DNA from: Thainema sp966674685
GTDB taxonomy: Bacteria; Cyanobacteriota; Cyanobacteriia; Phormidesmidales; Phormidesmidaceae
Assembly (NCBI GenBank): GCA_966674685.1
Contig: CBKWJC010000014.1
Coordinates: 1-64,000 of the forward strand
Length of the DNA stretch: 64,000 nt
Direction of reading: 5' to 3'
Below the pieces are notes generated by a model. The model saw only the letters and a program-made list of their open reading frames with translations, had not been told where the DNA came from and made no database searches. Of this stretch, positions 26,449-35,738 are shown in pieces (position 1 is the stretch's first letter; each line of letters opens with the position of its first letter). A program made the position numbers and the translations under genes.

Positions 26449-26478
26449 AACGTTCCAACGTTTGAACGTTGGAACGTT
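26449..26478. repeat. AACGTT array and perfect palindrome
   Basis: Four AACGTT hexamers with two-base spacers (CC, TG, GG) give an eight-base period. The whole is a perfect inverted repeat with 14-base arms (26449-26462 and 26465-26478). It lies 22 bases from the MITE. The symmetry suggests a binding site for a dimer of dimers or a very stable cruciform; no nearby gene start makes an operator role obvious, as both neighbours are transcribed on the minus strand and this is near the 3' side of the ClC gene. Confidence 0.7.
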
Positions 26479-26617
26479 ACAAAGCATAGCTGCCTTAACC
26501 CAACTGGCGACGGCTGTCGTTCTAGAAACTAACTGTTCTCTAATTATGGCTCTCTAATTATGGCGATTTATTTTTAATCAGAGAACTTGGGTGTAACAAT
26601 CTTGCGTGATGATTCGT

Positions 26618-29236
26618 TTACTCGGCACCGCGAACTAAGATCACCGTGCAGTGGCTATTTTTAGCGATCGCTTCGGGAATATTGCCGCCGATGGCCTGTT
26701 TGAGCAGACTTTCGCGAGTCGCTCCCATGACAATCACATCCGTTTGATAGCGATCCGCTGTGCTTAAAACCTTATTGGGTACCGAATCTCCCACCAGACA
26801 AAGGGGAATCATGCGTCCATCAAAGACTGGGTTCAACGCCTGCATTACGTAAATCATCCCTTCCGTGCGCTGAATTTTCTTTTGCTCCGGCGTGAAAACC
26901 TGGCATACGACGACTTCTGTGTTATCACCTAAGTTGATTAGGGCTGGAATCAGTTTGGCTGCTCGCAGCACGTTTGGCCCGCCCGACACCGGAATCAGCC
27001 AGCGGTTAAACGTGAAAGAATTGCCTAAGCGAATCAGCACCACTTCACAGGCGGCCTGTCGAATAATCGTATCTACAACATTGCCAAACACTCGCTCTGG
27101 GGTGGCTGTGCTGCCCTTCCAGCCCATGAAGATCAGGTCAATGTGGCGATCCTTAACGGTTTCAAGAATGGCGTGAGCAATGTCGTGGGCAATGCGGATT
27201 TGAGTGTGAATTGGAATCTGCTGGGCGGTCACGTGAGCTTCGGCTTCGGCCAGCATCTGCCGACTGGCCGTGGTGTTCACCCGTGTTTCAGCTGGGGAGT
27301 AATTACGGGGGACTTCGATGATTTGCAAACATTCAATTTCATAGTGACTTTCACGGGCGATCGCAACTGCCATTTTTAGCAGCATCGGTGCGGTTTGCGG
27401 ATTGGCGAGCGGCACCAGCATGCGACCTCGTCCAGTCACAGGCGAACGAGTTTGATACACCAGATAGGACGGTTCCGGCTGGGGACCAATCTGATCAATT
27501 TGGCCACTGAGATGATCCGACTCGGCCCGGATAATGTCAGCGCGCGTAATGATGCCAACGACGCGCCGATCTTCCACGACGGGCAACCGACTAAGTTTAT
27601 AGCGATTCAGCAAGTACAGCACCTGGGGCAGCAGGTCGCGGGGACTAACGGCCACCGGATTAGGTGTCATGATCTCTGCCAGCGTGGTTGCCGATGACGC
27701 TGGGCTGCTGCTGAGATCGGCCAAATCCGATTGACTAACGATGCCGACCAGTCGCCCTTGATCAACAACAGGAAATCCGCGATGGTGCGATCGCGAAAAT
27801 GCCTGCACCACCTCGCGCAGTGACATTTGACTGGTTAACGTTTCCACCCGCCGCTGCATAACATCGGCGGCACTTAACTGAGCCAGGGGTATATTCTCTG
27901 CCCGATTCGCGTCTAGCAAAATACCTTTACGAGCCAACATCCGGCTATAGACAGAACCCGGATCAATCCGATCGGCAATCAGATACGCTACCACCGAGCC
28001 AATCATCAGCGGCAGCACCAGCGTAAAGTTAGTAGTCATCTCGAATACGATGACAATTGCCGTGACGGGTACCCGCGTCATCGCGCTGAAAAAAGCTCCC
28101 ATGCCTGCCAGCGCATAGGTGCTAGAGGAGCTAATTCCCAACGGAATTCCCAGGGGAGCACCAACGGCTGTTTCTAATAAATGGGCTGACTCTCCCACCA
28201 GCATGCCGAGGGCTGAACCCAAAATCAGCGACGGAGCGAATAGGCCGCCCGGTGCCCCCGAGCCACAGGCTACCAGCGTCAGGATAAACGTAGCGACAAA
28301 GGCAATCAGCGCTAACCGCCAATCGACATTGCCCACCACCAAAAATTCTCGCAGTCCGGCATTGTCGCGAAAATCAATCGGCAGTAGCGATCGTCCTACT
28401 CCTGAAATTAAGCCTGCCAGCCCTACTAAACCCGGTAAACTGAGGCCAATCAGCCGTTCATTAATATTCAGGCTGATAAACACCCCTCGGTTAAACAAGG
28501 CTCCAAACACACCCGCCAGTAATCCCAGCAGCAAAAAAAAAGGAATATCCTGTACCGAAAACTCCACCGGATAGTTCTCGATGTTGGCAGCCAAACTGCC
28601 GCCACCCAGTAAACGAGACACCACTGCGCCAATAAACGATGACAGAATGGCTGTACCTAGAGTCAGCCCAGAAAAATCCTGGAGAAATTCTTCTACGACT
28701 AGCAGCACGCCTGCGATCGGTGCATTGAAGCCTGATGCGAGACCAGCAGCGGCTCCGGCGGCAATCAACTGGCGGCGATATTCCGGTGATGTCGGCACCC
28801 AGCGGCTCAGCCAAGCGGCCAAAGCTGCGCCAATATGCACCGTTGGGCCTTGTCGCCCCAGCATTAAGCCAGAACCAATTACGAGTATGGTGCTGATCAG
28901 TTTAACGACGGCAATTCTTAAATTGAGCGGCATTGGCACATAGGCCAATGCCGCTTTAACTTGAGGAATGCCGCTACCGGATGCCTCTGGCGCAAAGCGC
29001 TGCACCAACCAACCTGCTAATGTCCCTCCTGTCAGACCAATCAGCGGCAGAACTAGCCAGGCGGGTAGTCCGAGCGCAGTACTATAGATGCGTAAGCTGC
29101 CCAGCCAATTTACACCTTGCTTGAGCAAAACAGCGGCGAGACCCGATACGAGTCCAATAATGCAGGCTTCAAAAATGGCAATTCGCTTTGGTTTAAGCAA
29201 ATAGTGCAGCTTGCGAGATAGAGCAGCAGACTTCAT
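26618..29236 (-). CDS. ClC chloride channel/transporter fused to CBS and two Usp domains
   Basis: From the ATG at 29236 the protein has 872 residues; upstream in-frame codons overlap the preceding gene and are not used. The ClC membrane domain (about 1-430) keeps GSGIP (87-91), FNAPIAG, the inner glutamate region VVEEFLQ and the anion tyrosine in VYSRML. The gating motif reads GRQGP (127-131): the external glutamate is Q129. Two CBS domains follow (about 455-580), then two universal-stress-protein folds (LMFMGWKGS, and a final VIVMGATRESLLKQAIGG). Glutamine there makes known ClC antiporters lose proton coupling, so a passive channel is likely. It follows the TldE gene by 14 bases. Confidence 0.9.
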   Translation of the reverse strand: MKSAALSRKLHYLLKPKRIAIFEACIIGLVSGLAAVLLKQGVNWLGSLRIYSTALGLPAWLVLPLIGLTGGTLAGWLVQRFAPEASGSGIPQVKAALAYVPMPLNLRIAVVKLISTILVIGSGLMLGRQGPTVHIGAALAAWLSRWVPTSPEYRRQLIAAGAAAGLASGFNAPIAGVLLVVEEFLQDFSGLTLGTAILSSFIGAVVSRLLGGGSLAANIENYPVEFSVQDIPFFLLLGLLAGVFGALFNRGVFISLNINERLIGLSLPGLVGLAGLISGVGRSLLPIDFRDNAGLREFLVVGNVDWRLALIAFVATFILTLVACGSGAPGGLFAPSLILGSALGMLVGESAHLLETAVGAPLGIPLGISSSSTYALAGMGAFFSAMTRVPVTAIVIVFEMTTNFTLVLPLMIGSVVAYLIADRIDPGSVYSRMLARKGILLDANRAENIPLAQLSAADVMQRRVETLTSQMSLREVVQAFSRSHHRGFPVVDQGRLVGIVSQSDLADLSSSPASSATTLAEIMTPNPVAVSPRDLLPQVLYLLNRYKLSRLPVVEDRRVVGIITRADIIRAESDHLSGQIDQIGPQPEPSYLVYQTRSPVTGRGRMLVPLANPQTAPMLLKMAVAIARESHYEIECLQIIEVPRNYSPAETRVNTTASRQMLAEAEAHVTAQQIPIHTQIRIAHDIAHAILETVKDRHIDLIFMGWKGSTATPERVFGNVVDTIIRQAACEVVLIRLGNSFTFNRWLIPVSGGPNVLRAAKLIPALINLGDNTEVVVCQVFTPEQKKIQRTEGMIYVMQALNPVFDGRMIPLCLVGDSVPNKVLSTADRYQTDVIVMGATRESLLKQAIGGNIPEAIAKNSHCTVILVRGAE

Positions 29237-29250
29237 GGAATCACCATGAT

Positions 29251-30579
29251 TTAGATCGATCGTCCGGTTGTCGATAAGCCTCCTAAGATAACAGAAGGCG
29301 TGTAGCACGAGCCATTCCAGTCGGCATCTCCGCCAATTTCGACCAACTGCTTCACGACGGTATAGACGTTACCTGCCACCATTGTGTCTTTCACACGTCC
29401 GGTAATGGCACCGTCGCGAATTCGGTAGCCCAAGTCAACGTTAATCGAAAAATCCCCCGAAATTCCGGCTCCACCCCCCAGCATCTGATCGACAACAATG
29501 GCATCGTCTAGAGAGGCAATCAGTTCATCTAGCGATCGCACTCCGGGCTGCACAATGCAGTTGTATGTGCTAGGTGTGGGATAGCTGCCCAATCCAGGTC
29601 GGAAACCGTTGCCCGTAGAGCCACCGCCTAGGACGCGACCGATGGTGCGATCGGTGTAGAACAGCTTCAATATGCCATCTTCAATAAATGTTAGTCGCTG
29701 TGTTGGCGTTCCCTCATCGTCAAAGGGACAGCTAAAGGGGCCAGCTTCCGGATCTTGATACAGCGTGAATTTAGGGTCGGCCACCACTTCTCCGAGAGAA
29801 TCACTCCAGGGTGACGAACGCTCTATGACTCGCTTACCGCTGAGGGCAGCTAGTACGGTGCCCCACAGCATGTCGGCAGCTTTGGCTGTGAATAGAACAA
29901 GGGGACGGCCCTGAGGCGGTGCAACGTTGTCTTCGGCCCATTCCAGTCGCTGCAAAATCTGGCGCACCAGCATTCCTGGATCGAGCGATTCGCGCCGAGT
30001 TTGTCCGTCAGATACGTTGAGAAAATCATCGCCCCGTACCCACTCAGTATCAAGATAGAAGCTGAGCGTGGTATCGATGTGGCTACAGTCGAGTCCGGCG
30101 GAGTTAATAATCCGGGTGCGCTCCATGTCGCACTCTAGTTCTGCAGAGCACAGGACTTCCGGATAGGCATCTCGCACTTGAGCAATTGCTTCGCGGCCCC
30201 AATCAACCAGTTGCTCCACAGCGACCTCACGCCCCTGTGAGGGATAGGTAATCTGAAGATTTTCCGTTAGCTCAATGTCTTCTGGCTCATTTAGCTCACT
30301 GAGTGCGATCGCACGTTCCACTAATGCCTCTGGTTCTACGGAACCATAGGCTACGGTGATTCCCGGTTTGCGATCGCGCCAGATCCTCAGCGCTGTCCCT
30401 TCCACCTGGGAGCTTTCTAACTGCTTTAGCCGATTGGCTTCAAAAAAAACTGGGCGCGATGCCGAAAAGGACTGAAATACCTCAGCCGCTTCTGCTCCAG
30501 CGCGCATCGCTAGTTCAACTAGCTGTTCCGCTAGTTGATCGTGTGAAGATTCAATCGAACCCATAGGTATCTCAAGCAC
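29251..30579 (-). CDS. TldD/PmbA family protein, TldE-like
   Basis: A 442-residue protein of the TldD/PmbA family. It has the N-terminal LVELAMRAGAEAAEVF, then GTALRIWRDRKPG, the C-terminal STYNCIVQPG and GGAGISGDFSINVDLGYRIRDG. The metalloprotease HExxxH motif of TldD is absent, so this is the non-catalytic TldE/PmbA partner type. TldD/TldE complexes degrade or mature peptides. The first ATG (30579) is followed by a second (MGSIES, 30564) that could be used. It is upstream of and close to the ClC gene, sharing its transcript. Confidence 0.88.
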   Translation of the reverse strand: MLEIPMGSIESSHDQLAEQLVELAMRAGAEAAEVFQSFSASRPVFFEANRLKQLESSQVEGTALRIWRDRKPGITVAYGSVEPEALVERAIALSELNEPEDIELTENLQITYPSQGREVAVEQLVDWGREAIAQVRDAYPEVLCSAELECDMERTRIINSAGLDCSHIDTTLSFYLDTEWVRGDDFLNVSDGQTRRESLDPGMLVRQILQRLEWAEDNVAPPQGRPLVLFTAKAADMLWGTVLAALSGKRVIERSSPWSDSLGEVVADPKFTLYQDPEAGPFSCPFDDEGTPTQRLTFIEDGILKLFYTDRTIGRVLGGGSTGNGFRPGLGSYPTPSTYNCIVQPGVRSLDELIASLDDAIVVDQMLGGGAGISGDFSINVDLGYRIRDGAITGRVKDTMVAGNVYTVVKQLVEIGGDADWNGSCYTPSVILGGLSTTGRSI

Positions 30580-30669
30580 ACCAAATCAAAACAATCCTGC
30601 GTGGTGCATACGGACTCCGTTTGCTACCAACCAAGATTGTTCTTCCCTATCTTCTGGGATCGCGTGCAC

Positions 30670-31530
30670 TTACGCCAGATGAAGTTCTTGTAATAACCAA
30701 AATCCAGCGAACGATTCTGATTCTGGATTTTCCTGTACCGCGATGAAATGAACCCCCTGCGCCTGCTCTTTGGCGGCTACAAATCCATCCGCTTCCGGTA
30801 AAACTTTGGGCACTAAATCCGCCAGTACCCAAGCGTCACTACTGCCTGTTTCCAGCACCAACTGCGGTTTTGGATTTGGCTCAATCCGTAAAAACGCTAG
30901 CTCTAACCCAGACAGCCAACCCGCCAGCGGCAAAGCCCTTGGCGAAAAAATAATCACTCCGGGTACGGGAGTCTCTGGGTTGATTCCTGTCAGTTTCAAT
31001 GGAAAACCTTCGCCAAAATCAATGTTCCACTCCGGCATATCGCTCAAGTCGCTGGCCTGGAGTGAGACAAAGGCCCACTGCTGTCCCTTCAGCGCATCGG
31101 GCAACGGCTGGGGTGTTGTCATGCTGTAACTAACCGATGGATTAGTTGATGGCTGATATCCCTCTTCCTGGGGATAAACCGATTCATACCGCTGCTCTAG
31201 CCATTGATGTAAGGCGATGGTGCGGCGGCTCTGCTTGGCTACAATCCCCATGTCCTGGCAGGTGCGGGTAATCATGTTGTTCATCTGTCGCCGGAAAAAG
31301 CGAACTTGCGTCGGAGAACTGCCTGCTTCTGCGATCGCAGCTTCTAATGCTGCCGTTAGCCAAATGGAATTTACCTCGGTATTCGAGCAGTATTGGCTAT
31401 AGCGAAACAAATTGTCCGGATCGGCATCAACGCTAAGCGGCGATTCGCATACTAGGACTTCCCAACGCTTTTTGCCGTTGTCATCCAGAATTGGCCGCGA
31501 ATAAAAATCGAGTTCCCAAATCTTACCCAT
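30670..31530 (-). CDS. Tab2/Atab2 family RNA-binding protein
   Basis: From MGKIWELDFYSRP (ATG at 31530) the protein has 286 residues. The open frame extends nine codons upstream without homology. Conserved stretches include ILDDNGKKRWEVLVCES, FFRRQMNNMITRTC, SRRTIALHQWLEQRY and the final ESFAGFWLLQELHLA. Tab2 in algae and plants binds the psaB leader and promotes photosystem I translation; the cyanobacterial member is presumed to help photosystem expression. It stands on the same strand as the TldE gene, 91 bases upstream of it. Confidence 0.92.
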   Translation of the reverse strand: MGKIWELDFYSRPILDDNGKKRWEVLVCESPLSVDADPDNLFRYSQYCSNTEVNSIWLTAALEAAIAEAGSSPTQVRFFRRQMNNMITRTCQDMGIVAKQSRRTIALHQWLEQRYESVYPQEEGYQPSTNPSVSYSMTTPQPLPDALKGQQWAFVSLQASDLSDMPEWNIDFGEGFPLKLTGINPETPVPGVIIFSPRALPLAGWLSGLELAFLRIEPNPKPQLVLETGSSDAWVLADLVPKVLPEADGFVAAKEQAQGVHFIAVQENPESESFAGFWLLQELHLA

Positions 31531-31901
31531 ACTGATTGATATTAAACCACTGAACAATTTGGTTCTGGATCTACGGTTTAGCTTAGATGAGCAGAACGTT
31601 TTGCGCCGTGCTTACCTACAGTCACCACAGGTTGAAACATGATCCACGATGCGAACCTCTATCACTGTTACATAGGACTGAGCAAATTCATGACGATTAA
31701 TGGTGATGTTGAGCGATACTGTGGTTCGTAGATCGGTTGAAACAACGATGTGTTGAGACCAAAACCATAGCTACACTTAGCTTTTTCCCTACTGTCTGCA
31801 ATCGACGATCCAACCCAAATCAGGTATAATCATTCACCAAACTTAAGAATTGGTAATAAAACAGGCTTGTCACACAAGCACACCGAGCTGGTCGAATTTT
31901 T
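31531..31901. other. divergent intergenic region before the MBOAT cassette
   Basis: About 370 bases between the divergent Tab2 and MBOAT genes. It should carry both promoters. I see no gene, RNA family or strong repeat. Composition turns AT-rich from about 31780 onward, which marks the left edge of the acyltransferase cassette. Confidence 0.4.
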
Positions 31902-33485
31902 ATGTTATTCAATTCCTACGGCTTTATTTTTCTCTTTCTACCCTGCGTGTTGCTTGTCTTTTCACTGGCTGTGCGTTGGCAAAAATGGTCAGTTGCCATA
32001 GGCTGGCTTGTTAGCACTTCCTTGTTCTTTTATGGATATTGGAATCCTCGATACTTAGTGCTAATCCTTATTTCAATCTTCAGCAATTATGTAATTGGCT
32101 ATGCCATTACAGGTTTAAATGAGCGTAACAACAAACAGTATTTGGCCAAGGCTGTTTTTATTGCTGGGGTTTTGGTAAATTTATTGGCAATTGCATACTA
32201 TAAATATCAAGGATTTTTTATTTCTAATGTCAATGCCGCATTCGAACTATTTTCAATCAAATTAGGCTTTGACACCAATTTCAGCTTGACGGTACCGAAA
32301 GTTGCTTTACCATTAGCTATTTCATTCTTTACGTTTCAGCAGATTGCTTATTTGGTTGATGTTTATCAAGAAAAAGTATCAGGAAAAAATGGCTTTTTGA
32401 AATACTGCCTATTCATTACTTTTTTCCCACAGCTGATCGCTGGCCCCATTGTTCACTATCAGGAGATCATTCCCCAGTTCTCGTTTCAGAAAAATCCACG
32501 AATTAATACTGAGTCACTTGCAATCGGGATTAGCATCTTTTCAGTTGGTCTATTTAAAAAGTTTTTGGCTGATGCGATCGCAATGCACGGAAACCCTATA
32601 TTTACACTTGCATTGCGAGGCGAAACGCTGAGCTTCTTTGAAGCCTGGTATGGAGCGTTGGCCTATACACTACAACTATATTTTGACTTTTCTGGTTACT
32701 CAGATATGGCAATCGGGCTTGGCAATATGTTTGGTATTCGCTTGCCATTGAACTTTTTCTCCCCGTACAAGGCAGTCAGCATCATTGATTTTTGGCGACG
32801 CTGGCATATGACGTTATCTAAGTTCTTGCGCGACTACCTGTATATCCCTTTAGGCGGAAGTCGGAAAGGTAAGACGCGAAAATACATTAATTTGCTAGTG
32901 ACCATGCTGCTGGGGGGATTATGGCACGGTGCAGGCTGGACATTTGTGCTGTGGGGTGGTTTACATGGCATCTATCTAATTATTAATCATACCTGGCGTG
33001 CCCTGATGCAAAAGTTGGGACTGATACAAGTGCTAGAGCAAACATGGATGCAATTCTGTGGCAGAACATTGACCTTTTTAGCAGTTGTTATTTCGTGGGT
33101 TTTATTCAGATCAGAAAACTTGAGCGCGGCCTCTGCCCTGTTTCAATCAATGGTGGGGTTAAACGGAATGCTGCCATCGCCACCTGTTCGTATTCGAGCT
33201 TACATCGACTTATTCTCACCCAATCAAGTAATCAATATGCCAGGAATTTATCTGTTAGTGGCATTGCTGATCATTACTTGGGCTTTCCCAAATACACAGC
33301 AAATCTTTGAAAAATATGATCCTACAACCTTAACCTACGATATTCGGTCTCATGTGAATAGAGTTTTTGCCTCAATAAGGTGGCATCCGAGTATGGCTTG
33401 GATTCTAATAACTTGCACTATGAATTTAGCCTCTTTGTCGGCATTGGCTTCTATTTCATCTGAGTTTCTTTATTTTCGGTTTTGA
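31902..33485 (+). CDS. MBOAT-family O-acyltransferase (AlgI-like)
   Basis: A 527-residue polytopic membrane protein. The N-terminus is hydrophobic (FIFLFLPCVLLVFSLAV). MBOAT landmarks are FPQLIAGPIVHYQEIIPQ, FWRRWHMTLSKFLRDYLYIP, and LLGGLWHGAGWTFVLWGGLH, with H342 in WHGAGW and H355 in GGLHG as the likely catalytic pair. AlgI-type enzymes pass acyl (often acetyl) groups across the membrane to extracellular polysaccharide. The next gene, 29 bases on, encodes an SGNH-like protein that would complete the transfer. The pair is more AT-rich than its neighbours, suggesting acquisition. Confidence 0.93.
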   Translation: MLFNSYGFIFLFLPCVLLVFSLAVRWQKWSVAIGWLVSTSLFFYGYWNPRYLVLILISIFSNYVIGYAITGLNERNNKQYLAKAVFIAGVLVNLLAIAYYKYQGFFISNVNAAFELFSIKLGFDTNFSLTVPKVALPLAISFFTFQQIAYLVDVYQEKVSGKNGFLKYCLFITFFPQLIAGPIVHYQEIIPQFSFQKNPRINTESLAIGISIFSVGLFKKFLADAIAMHGNPIFTLALRGETLSFFEAWYGALAYTLQLYFDFSGYSDMAIGLGNMFGIRLPLNFFSPYKAVSIIDFWRRWHMTLSKFLRDYLYIPLGGSRKGKTRKYINLLVTMLLGGLWHGAGWTFVLWGGLHGIYLIINHTWRALMQKLGLIQVLEQTWMQFCGRTLTFLAVVISWVLFRSENLSAASALFQSMVGLNGMLPSPPVRIRAYIDLFSPNQVINMPGIYLLVALLIITWAFPNTQQIFEKYDPTTLTYDIRSHVNRVFASIRWHPSMAWILITCTMNLASLSALASISSEFLYFRF

Positions 33486-33514
33486 AGTGGATAAATTAAT
33501 TTTAATTCATTCAT

Positions 33515-34543
33515 ATGAAGCACCTCAAATATAACCTTTTTATTTTATTGAGCTTGCCAGTTGCATTTGCTCTATCTCTAATTATTGATATGGGTTGGTT
33601 TCTGGGTTCTGCGCCAAAACTAACCCGATTGAGTTCGACTGACCGCGAAAAGGTTGCAACTGTTGAAGAGTATCTTAATCGTGAAGATTGGATGATTGCA
33701 TTTGGTCCATTTGGACAAACGGATCTGAACTTTTACCACCAAAATTCATTTCGACTGAATCGATATATTCGTAGAGCCGATGTTGTATTCATGGGGAATA
33801 GTCGCTCCCAGTTTGCTTACGATCGGTTCACAATTGAAGGATTTTTCAAACAGCACAACATTAACTTCCACCATTTAGGTTTTGGCTGTGGTGAAAGTAT
33901 TAGTGTTGAACTGAATCTACTGCGTAGGAGACGGGCGACTCCTAAAGTTTTAGTTTTGAATGTAGATAATAATTTCTTTCAAAGCGCACCTTCAAAATGT
34001 GCAACAGGAGTTTTAGCTGGAACAGATGAGCCTAGACGGCGAATCTTTCAAAGTCGAACAATTCAAGTTTTGATGTTCTATACCAATAAGCTATTGGCAG
34101 GCTTGAATTTACATTTTGATGCCTATGTTCCAGAAAATACGCTCTATCGACAAGCAGAAAATGGACTATGGGTGACAGATGTCTTCGTGCATCCGCGCAA
34201 TCCATATCAGCTCCAGAAAACAACACCCAGATCTTGTAAACCACTATCGCCACTCGAAAAGAAAATGATCAATGCGTGGATGAAGCAAATTAAAACTGTT
34301 TCTCCCGATGTTTTGATAGTTAATACGCTTATTCCAAAACCAGGTTTTTGTGGAAATCGGTTACGAGAAGTATCTGAGTTTATGAATGTACCTTATTTTC
34401 AAGTTGACCAACCGAATGAATTAACTGTATTTGACCAATCGCATTTGTCTAAAGAAAGCGCTGAATTATTTACCCGCGAGTTCGCCAACTTCTTTGAAAC
34501 CCAAATTCTGCCCACCGTCAATCTATCCAACGGTGACAAATAA
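33515..34543 (+). CDS. SGNH-hydrolase-like membrane-anchored protein paired with MBOAT
   Basis: A 342-residue protein. One N-terminal membrane helix (about 8-30, FILLSLPVAFALSLIIDMGW) places the rest outside the membrane. Residues 92-99 read FMGNSRSQ, a block I with S96 in the nucleophile position, and D307-x-x-H310 (DQSHL) fits the block V catalytic pair. This is the layout of AlgJ/AlgX-type acetyltransferase partners, though overall similarity to them is not obvious to me. Together with the MBOAT gene it should acylate an extracellular glycan. No polysaccharide synthesis genes are adjacent, so the acceptor is unknown. Confidence 0.75.
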   Translation: MKHLKYNLFILLSLPVAFALSLIIDMGWFLGSAPKLTRLSSTDREKVATVEEYLNREDWMIAFGPFGQTDLNFYHQNSFRLNRYIRRADVVFMGNSRSQFAYDRFTIEGFFKQHNINFHHLGFGCGESISVELNLLRRRRATPKVLVLNVDNNFFQSAPSKCATGVLAGTDEPRRRIFQSRTIQVLMFYTNKLLAGLNLHFDAYVPENTLYRQAENGLWVTDVFVHPRNPYQLQKTTPRSCKPLSPLEKKMINAWMKQIKTVSPDVLIVNTLIPKPGFCGNRLREVSEFMNVPYFQVDQPNELTVFDQSHLSKESAELFTREFANFFETQILPTVNLSNGDK

Positions 34544-34575
34544 GAGTTGTGTGTTGAAGTCCTCAAATTTTGGAG

Positions 34576-34770
34576 TCAATCTGACTCAAGTGTCTGATTG
34601 TGCTTAAGTTGATCCCCAATTTTAGCTTGGGAACGGCGACGGCGGCAGCGATCGGAGCAGTATTTCACCTCGTCCCAGCAGTCGGCCCATTTTTTGCGCC
34701 AGGTAAATGTGCGATCGCAAACAGGACAGAGTTTTGTTGGCAAATCAGATTTCGAGCGTTGGCGTGCCAT
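34576..34770 (-). CDS. DUF2256 zinc-binding small protein
   Basis: A 64-residue DUF2256 protein: KLCPVCDRTFTWRKKWADCW followed by VKYCSDRCRRRRSQ. Cysteines C18, C21 and the YCSDRC pair can bind one zinc. The ends are basic and polar. The family is common in cyanobacteria and proteobacteria, often beside cryptochrome/photolyase genes, but none is here. Function unknown. It is convergent with the SGNH gene (32 bases between stops). Confidence 0.88.
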   Translation of the reverse strand: MARQRSKSDLPTKLCPVCDRTFTWRKKWADCWDEVKYCSDRCRRRRSQAKIGDQLKHNQTLESD

Positions 34771-34832
34771 GTTTAGCAGTTTTTGAATCCGTATAAGTTA
34801 GCAATAACGCAGATTTCAACTGCTGTCCAACT

Positions 34833-34856
34833 CCAAAATCCAAAATCCAAAATCCA
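34833..34856. repeat. CCAAAAT heptamer tandem repeat
   Basis: Three tandem CCAAAAT units (34833-34853) plus CCA. This belongs to the short tandemly repeated sequences known from many filamentous cyanobacteria. It lies in the divergent gap between the DUF2256 and ABC ATPase genes; three units make no known binding site. Confidence 0.75.
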
Positions 34857-34988
34857 CACCACTCAGCACTGCCCCCATCTGTAACGCTAATTCGTAGAAC
34901 AAGTTTCAATCATTAAGAATATATGCTCAGATCTACCGCGCGCTTCGTTCCGTGGCTAGCCTCAAGGTAGATGTTCCTGTAACGCATC

Positions 34989-35738
34989 ATGGGGCTATCG
35001 ACAGAGGGATTGCAATCAGAGGCGACGGCTCGGACACCTGTGGTCTTTCACGTTGAGCAGTTGACTAAAACCTACCGCATGGGCGAAGTCGAAGTGCAAG
35101 CTCTGTGGTCGGTGGATCTTGACCTGTATGAAAGTGAATTTGTGGTGCTGCTGGGGCCATCGGGCAGCGGCAAATCGACGCTGCTCAATATTCTGGGTGG
35201 ACTCGATATCCCCACCAGCGGTCAGGTGTTCTTCCGCACCCAAAATCTCACCCACGCTAACGATGCAGTGCTGACCCGTTTTCGTCGCGATGCCGTGGGG
35301 TTTATCTTCCAGTTTTATAACCTTATCCCCAGCCTCACCGCCCGCGAAAACGTGGCGCTGGTAACGGAAATTGCCCGTCATCCCATGTCGCCCGTAGAAG
35401 CACTTGATGTCGTTGGACTGGCCGATCGGCTCGATCACTTTCCGGCTCAGCTCTCCGGTGGTGAACAGCAGCGAGTTGCGATCGCACGTGCCATCGCCAA
35501 ACGTCCTGAAGTTTTGCTTTGCGATGAACCGACAGGAGCGCTGGATTTCCGCACAGGCAAGTTGGTTCTGAAAGCCTTACAGCAGGTCAATCGCGAGTTT
35601 GGCACGACGACAGCCGTGATTACCCATAACGCAGGCATTGCGGCAATGGCCGATCGAGTCATCCATATGCGGAGCGGCACGATTACCGACATCGAGCGTA
35701 ATACGCAGAAGGCTGATCCGGAGGAGTTGGAATGGTGA
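34989..35738 (+). CDS. ABC transporter ATPase (MacB/LolD/DevA type)
   Basis: A 249-residue ATPase. Walker A GPSGSGKST is at 56-64, the Q-loop IFQFYNLIPSLTARENV, the signature LSGGEQQRVAIARA, and Walker B LLCDEPTGALD. The sequence matches the MacB/LolD/DevA class that works with FtsX-like permeases. The first 15 residues are polar and the start could be later. Its TGA overlaps the permease start (ATGGTGA, 35732-35738), showing tight coupling. With the permease and the HlyD adaptor it forms a tripartite exporter resembling DevBCA but in the order ATPase, permease, adaptor. Confidence 0.95.
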   Translation: MGLSTEGLQSEATARTPVVFHVEQLTKTYRMGEVEVQALWSVDLDLYESEFVVLLGPSGSGKSTLLNILGGLDIPTSGQVFFRTQNLTHANDAVLTRFRRDAVGFIFQFYNLIPSLTARENVALVTEIARHPMSPVEALDVVGLADRLDHFPAQLSGGEQQRVAIARAIAKRPEVLLCDEPTGALDFRTGKLVLKALQQVNREFGTTTAVITHNAGIAAMADRVIHMRSGTITDIERNTQKADPEELEW

